A stretch of DNA of 8,330 nucleotides from an uncultured Bacilli bacterium. GTDB taxonomy: Bacteria; Bacillota_I; Bacilli_A; RF39; UBA660. Under the pieces are notes generated by a model that worked only from the letters and a program-made list of their open reading frames with translations, had not been told where the DNA came from and ran no database searches. The stretch's first letter is position 1. Every line of letters begins with the position of its first letter. The DNA lies in assembly GCA_947623855.1 (NCBI GenBank), contig CANQHW010000048.1, positions 1-8,330 of the forward strand, given 5' to 3'. Below are positions 5,624 through 8,330 of this stretch, in pieces. Position numbers and translations under genes: made by a program.

Positions 5624-6752
5624 ATTTTAGGATATTTTGATACATCAAAAGAGCTTGTTGAGCAATTTTTTGGCTACTAAATTTTTGGGCGATACTTATT
5701 AAATATTTTGGGTCATAAGAAGTTTTAGAACATTTAATAATAGCATCAGCCATACTTTGAGGGTTTTCGACTTCACAGAAGCAACCGCAGCGAGAATCTA
5801 AATAGGTTTTTGGGCCAAGGCATTTAGTACTTACAACAGGGATGCCACAAGCTAGGGCTTCAATACCTCCAATAGCAAAGGTTTCAAGATTACTACTGAT
5901 AATATAGATATCATTTTGGGCAATGATTTTGGCTACATCTTGTTTATCTTTTCGACCAAGGAAGGTTACATTAGAATCAAGATTTAATTTAGTACATAAA
6001 GATTTATAGGTAGGTAGGAGATAACCGTCCCCAATGATAGTTAGATGGACTTTATAACCTTTAGCTAGTAAGATATTCATAGCTTTAAAGATATCTGAAA
6101 TATTTTTACCTTGTCTTAAAGCACAAGCTATGACGAGGTTGATACTTTGGTGTTTTTTGGTAGGTAAAGGTTTAAAGATAGAGGTATCGACAATATTAGG
6201 AAGAAGATGGACATTATTTGTAAGATCATGCATTTCTTCAAGCATATATTTACTTACAACAGTAAAATAACTATTATCTAAGACATATTGACCATATTTT
6301 TGATTATCTTTGGTAAAGAATCTTTTAAAATAGGAAGCGTGTTCTTGAACTAAAACAGGGATGTTAAATTCTTTACCTACAACACAAGCGGCATAGCCGG
6401 CGGGGATGGTAATATTAGCGTGGATAACATCGGGACGACCTTTTTCTTTAATATACCATTTTAAAGCTTTACGTAAGACTTTAACATAGTTATGTAGTTG
6501 GAGTTTAAAACTAATACGATTAACATTAAGCATTTTATAAATATAGGTTTGATAGGTAGATTCCTTAATAATACTTTTTTTATTTATAAAAGGGAATTTA
6601 TAAAAAGAGGTTATTTTTTGTCTACTAATGAATAACATATCAGCAGTAACATTATCTAAAGTATTTAAGCTAGTAGTAAATTCTTTATGATAGATACCTA
6701 ATAGAGAATCACTATCTATAGGGTACCAAGTAGGGATTACTAAGACTTTCAT
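5622..6752 (-). CDS. Family 4 (GT-B) glycosyltransferase
   Basis: A 376-residue glycosyltransferase of the usual GT4 length, likely cytoplasmic or peripheral to the membrane. The N-terminal acceptor domain begins MKVLVIPTWYP and contains VIHANITIPAGYAA (109-122) and the family's VQEHASYF (135-142, H138). A linker with VSKYM and LLPNIVDT (184-190) leads to the nucleotide-sugar domain. That domain holds ALRQGKN (R213 and K216, likely phosphate contacts), VTFLGRKDK, and the EX7E motif ETFAIGGIE (E290 to E298) followed by ALACGIPVVST. Family members transfer sugars onto lipid, polysaccharide or teichoic-acid acceptors; the specific donor and acceptor cannot be told here. The ATG overlaps the stop of the upstream flavoprotein gene by 4 bases (ATGA at 6752-6749), with a Shine-Dalgarno site AAGG (6762-6759), so the two are translationally coupled. 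Confidence 0.92.
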   Translation of the reverse strand: MKVLVIPTWYPIDSDSLLGIYHKEFTTSLNTLDNVTADMLFISRQKITSFYKFPFINKKSIIKESTYQTYIYKMLNVNRISFKLQLHNYVKVLRKALKWYIKEKGRPDVIHANITIPAGYAACVVGKEFNIPVLVQEHASYFKRFFTKDNQKYGQYVLDNSYFTVVSKYMLEEMHDLTNNVHLLPNIVDTSIFKPLPTKKHQSINLVIACALRQGKNISDIFKAMNILLAKGYKVHLTIIGDGYLLPTYKSLCTKLNLDSNVTFLGRKDKQDVAKIIAQNDIYIISSNLETFAIGGIEALACGIPVVSTKCLGPKTYLDSRCGCFCEVENPQSMADAIIKCSKTSYDPKYLISIAQKFSSQKIAQQALLMYQNILK

Positions 6753-7963
6753 TTTGATCCTTCCTTACTAATATTTTGACCCGCAATTAAACCACTCATC
6801 CAGGCAAATCCTAGGTTATAACCGCCACAATCACCATCAACATCTAATATTTCTCCTGTAAAATATAAACCTTTAATTAATTTAGATTCCATAGTATTAG
6901 GGTTTATTTCAGTTAAAGGAATACCTCCTAAACATACTTGGGCATCTAAATAAGTTTTAGTACCAGTAATATTTAGGGGATAATTAGTTAGATATTCGCC
7001 TAATAAAGATAATTTTTGCTTATCTAGTTCTTCTAATTTAACATTAGGTTTAATATGACATTTTTGTAATAGGGCATTACTTATTTTATAATTTAACATT
7101 CCATCTAAAATATTACTTATATTATAATAGGGTAATTTAAGACTTTGTTTAGTAAGAAAAGAATAGATATCTTCTTGTAACCAAGGTAAAAAATTTATTT
7201 TAAGGGTATAATTTTTATTTTCAGATAATCCTAAAGAGATATATCTACTTAAGTTTAGAATACAAATACCACTTACACCATATTCTGTAAAAAGTAATTC
7301 TCCAGTTTCTTCTTTGATGGAAAGGTTTTTTTCATATAAAGATAGATTAATATCACATCTAGTACCTTTTAATTCTTTACAGATAGTATCATCACTTTTT
7401 AATTGAACTAAAGCAGGAAGAGGAGGGATGATGGTATGTCCTAGGGAGGTAGCAAGATCATAACCGGTGGTTTTAGCATCTTTTATAGAAGCTATACTTC
7501 CGGTAGCAATGATTACTTTGTCAGCTTCATAGCTATTATTTAAAGTTTTAATTAAAAATTTAGAATTTTTTTTAATACTTAAGACTTCTTGTTCATAAAG
7601 AATTTTTACTTGATAATATTTAGCTAAATTTAATAAAGCATTTAAGATACTAATAGCTTGATTAGATGCTGGGTAATAATAACCGTTTTTAATTTTAGGA
7701 ATAATACCTAATTCTTTAAAAAAGTTTAAGACTTTATCTTTAGCTAAATTATATATAGGAGTAAAACTTTTAGGATTACTAGTATGATATTTATCTAAAG
7801 TTTGATTTTCATTCCAATAATTACAATGACCATTACCAGTAATTAATAATTTTTTACCACATTTAGGATTCTTTTCTAAGATAGTTACTTTACAACCTTT
7901 TTTAGCAGCAGTAATAGCACTAACTAAACCAGAAGCTCCTCCTCCAATAACATATACATTCAT
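6749..7963 (-). CDS. BaiN/HI0933-family FAD-dependent oxidoreductase
   Basis: A 404-residue flavoprotein matching the HI0933/YhiN/YtfP (BaiN) family in length and motifs. The Rossmann dinucleotide site is IGGGASG (6-12), with E30 ending the second strand for ribose binding. The family signature GKKLLITGNGHCN (36-48) follows, then VIIATGS for the second FAD contact. Near the end are YFTGEILDVDGDCGGYN (367-383) and LGFAWMSGLIAGQ. The most frequent form of the signature has TGNGRCN or GGGRCN; here a His replaces the Arg. A characterised member reduces the C=C bond of bile-acid intermediates, but most family members have no known substrate, so I give no substrate or symbol. The ATG has AGGTGA (7975-7970) 6 bases upstream. 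It is the first gene of a pair with the glycosyltransferase and has a candidate promoter inside the end of the repressor gene. Confidence 0.93.
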   Translation of the reverse strand: MNVYVIGGGASGLVSAITAAKKGCKVTILEKNPKCGKKLLITGNGHCNYWNENQTLDKYHTSNPKSFTPIYNLAKDKVLNFFKELGIIPKIKNGYYYPASNQAISILNALLNLAKYYQVKILYEQEVLSIKKNSKFLIKTLNNSYEADKVIIATGSIASIKDAKTTGYDLATSLGHTIIPPLPALVQLKSDDTICKELKGTRCDINLSLYEKNLSIKEETGELLFTEYGVSGICILNLSRYISLGLSENKNYTLKINFLPWLQEDIYSFLTKQSLKLPYYNISNILDGMLNYKISNALLQKCHIKPNVKLEELDKQKLSLLGEYLTNYPLNITGTKTYLDAQVCLGGIPLTEINPNTMESKLIKGLYFTGEILDVDGDCGGYNLGFAWMSGLIAGQNISKEGSK

Positions 7964-7981
7964 ATAAATTCACCTAAAGTT

Positions 7982-8010
7982 ATTGTATCATATTTATTTA
8001 TCATTGATAA
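7982..8010 (-). promoter_or_regulatory. Candidate extended -10 promoter for the flavoprotein-glycosyltransferase pair
   Basis: On the minus strand TTATCA (8010-8005) is separated by 17 bases from TACAAT (7987-7982), with TG one base before the -10 (7990-7989). The -35 and spacer overlap the last codons of the repressor gene. The promoter uses the same TATGATA core as the promoters near 120 and 1010. Confidence 0.6.
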
Positions 8011-8224
8011 TACTTTTAGGATAGGGTTTTCGTTCATCAGTTAAATAGAGAATATAATCAATACTAGTATTATAAAATTTAGCTAGTTTAAGTAAGATAG
8101 AGGTAGGTATATTTATTTTTTCTAATTCATATTTACTATAATTACTTTGATCTACATTAAGATATTTAGCAATATCTTTTTGATATATATCATTATCTTC
8201 TCGTAATTCTTTCAATCTATTCAT
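7994..8224 (-). CDS. Small XRE/Cro-type helix-turn-helix repressor
   Basis: A 76-residue DNA-binding protein formed by a single HTH_3 (XRE/Cro/C1) domain. Residues 4-60 carry the usual pattern: LKELREDNDIYQKDIAKYL (helices 1-2), VDQSNYSKYELEKINIP (turn and recognition helix, with S27, N28, Y29 and the conserved Y32-E33), and LLKLAKFYNTSIDYILYL (helices 4-5). A short basic tail PYPKSIINDK follows. It has no effector or protease domain, so it probably acts as a dimeric repressor whose release depends on other factors or on its own level. A Shine-Dalgarno GGTGAT (8235-8230) lies 5 bases before the ATG. Three 19-bp dyads directly upstream are its likely operators, which suggests autoregulation together with control of a divergent gene beyond the window. 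Similar small repressors occur in mobile elements, toxin-antitoxin loci and restriction systems; context here does not decide. Confidence 0.92.
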   Translation of the reverse strand: MNRLKELREDNDIYQKDIAKYLNVDQSNYSKYELEKINIPTSILLKLAKFYNTSIDYILYLTDERKPYPKSIINDK

Positions 8225-8246
8225 AAGTTATCACCATTTATATTTT

Positions 8247-8274
8247 AAAATAGGTATCATTTAACTATTGACAA
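8247..8274 (-). promoter_or_regulatory. Candidate promoter of the XRE repressor gene
   Basis: On the minus strand TTGTCA (8274-8269) and TATTTT (8252-8247) are 16 bases apart. The -35 is back to back with the TTGACA of the rightward promoter. The -10 is poor, and alternative boxes exist further upstream in this AT-rich region, so this is only a candidate. Confidence 0.4.
8250..8268. promoter_or_regulatory. Operator dyad O1 upstream of the XRE repressor gene
   Basis: ATAGGTA (8250-8256), five bases TCATT, then TAACTAT (8262-8268), which matches the TACCTAT half-site at 6 of 7 positions. It is the least perfect of three equally spaced-half dyads, nearest the repressor gene. It sits between the candidate minus-strand -35 (TTGTCA, 8274-8269) and -10 (TATTTT, 8252-8247). 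Confidence 0.7.
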
Positions 8275-8296
8275 ATAGGTATATTTTACCTAAAAT
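8268..8296 (+). promoter_or_regulatory. Strong promoter directed out of the right edge
   Basis: A perfect TTGACA at 8268-8273, a 17-base spacer and TAAAAT at 8291-8296 point rightwards to an unseen gene. A TATAGGAG at 8323-8330 could be its Shine-Dalgarno site. Operator O2 fills the space between the two boxes and touches the -10, so repressor binding should block polymerase directly. Confidence 0.75.
8275..8293. promoter_or_regulatory. Operator dyad O2 within the rightward promoter
   Basis: ATAGGTA (8275-8281), five bases TATTT, then TACCTAA (8287-8293): 6 of 7 positions complementary between halves, with the same 5-base gap as O1 and O3. It lies between the -35 and -10 boxes of the rightward promoter. 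Confidence 0.8.
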
Positions 8297-8303
8297 ATAA
8301 TAT

Positions 8304-8322
8304 ATAGGTAATATATACCTAT
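8304..8322. promoter_or_regulatory. Operator dyad O3 at the start of the rightward transcript
   Basis: ATAGGTA (8304-8310), five bases ATATA, then TACCTAT (8316-8322), a perfect dyad and the best copy. It lies just downstream of the rightward -10 box, over the expected transcription start, and before a possible Shine-Dalgarno site at the window edge. Confidence 0.8.
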
Positions 8323-8330
8323 TATAGGAG

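Noticed and set aside
8250..8322. CRISPR array or tandem repeat
   Set aside because: The repeats are 19-bp dyads spaced 25 and 29 bases start to start, with no spacers of CRISPR size and promoter boxes between them; operators explain them better.

Overview
The window comes from a very AT-rich, low-GC Gram-positive-type bacterium, most likely an uncultured gut member of the Bacilli/Mollicutes side of the Firmicutes. The reasons are a strong AAA/TTA/AGA codon bias, Shine-Dalgarno sites of the AGGAGG/AGGTGA type, short intergenic gaps, a bacterial HU and LepA, and the standard code (a TGA really ends lepA). The taxonomic placement is inference.

Left part (1-2530): the last codons of an HU-type DNA-binding protein and its terminator, then a small, extremely AT-rich accessory cluster. 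The cluster has two tandem paralogues of about 276 residues that look like divergent protein-kinase-fold proteins. A 130-residue protein of unknown function follows, with a weak resemblance to sigma-factor or HTH proteins. Next comes a degraded third copy of the kinase-like family: its first 51 codons are joined, out of frame, to what looks like the family's C-terminal tail. Genes 1 and 2 each have their own candidate extended -10 promoter, and genes 2 and 3 are tightly packed.

Middle part (2540-5623): lepA (elongation factor 4) is followed after one base by a small protein resembling the zinc-dependent phospholipase C fold, and then by a terminator. A separately promoted gene encodes a single-pass membrane protein with a histone-H1-like Lys/Thr/Pro-rich cytoplasmic tail. 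A hairpin ends that gene and lies between it and the convergent genes to its right.

Right part (5622-8330, minus strand): a small XRE/Cro-type repressor, a BaiN/HI0933-family flavoprotein, and a GT4 glycosyltransferase that overlaps the flavoprotein by 4 bp. Upstream of the repressor are three copies of a 19-bp dyad, ATAGGTA-N5-TACCTAT. They are arranged over two apparently divergent, back-to-back promoters, one of which drives an unseen gene beyond the right edge. This looks like a compact autoregulated switch and is the best-supported regulatory structure in the window.

The most unusual content is the kinase-like family with its decaying third copy, and the triple-operator switch. No RNA genes, CRISPR array, insertion sequence or stretch over 300 bases without a gene was seen.
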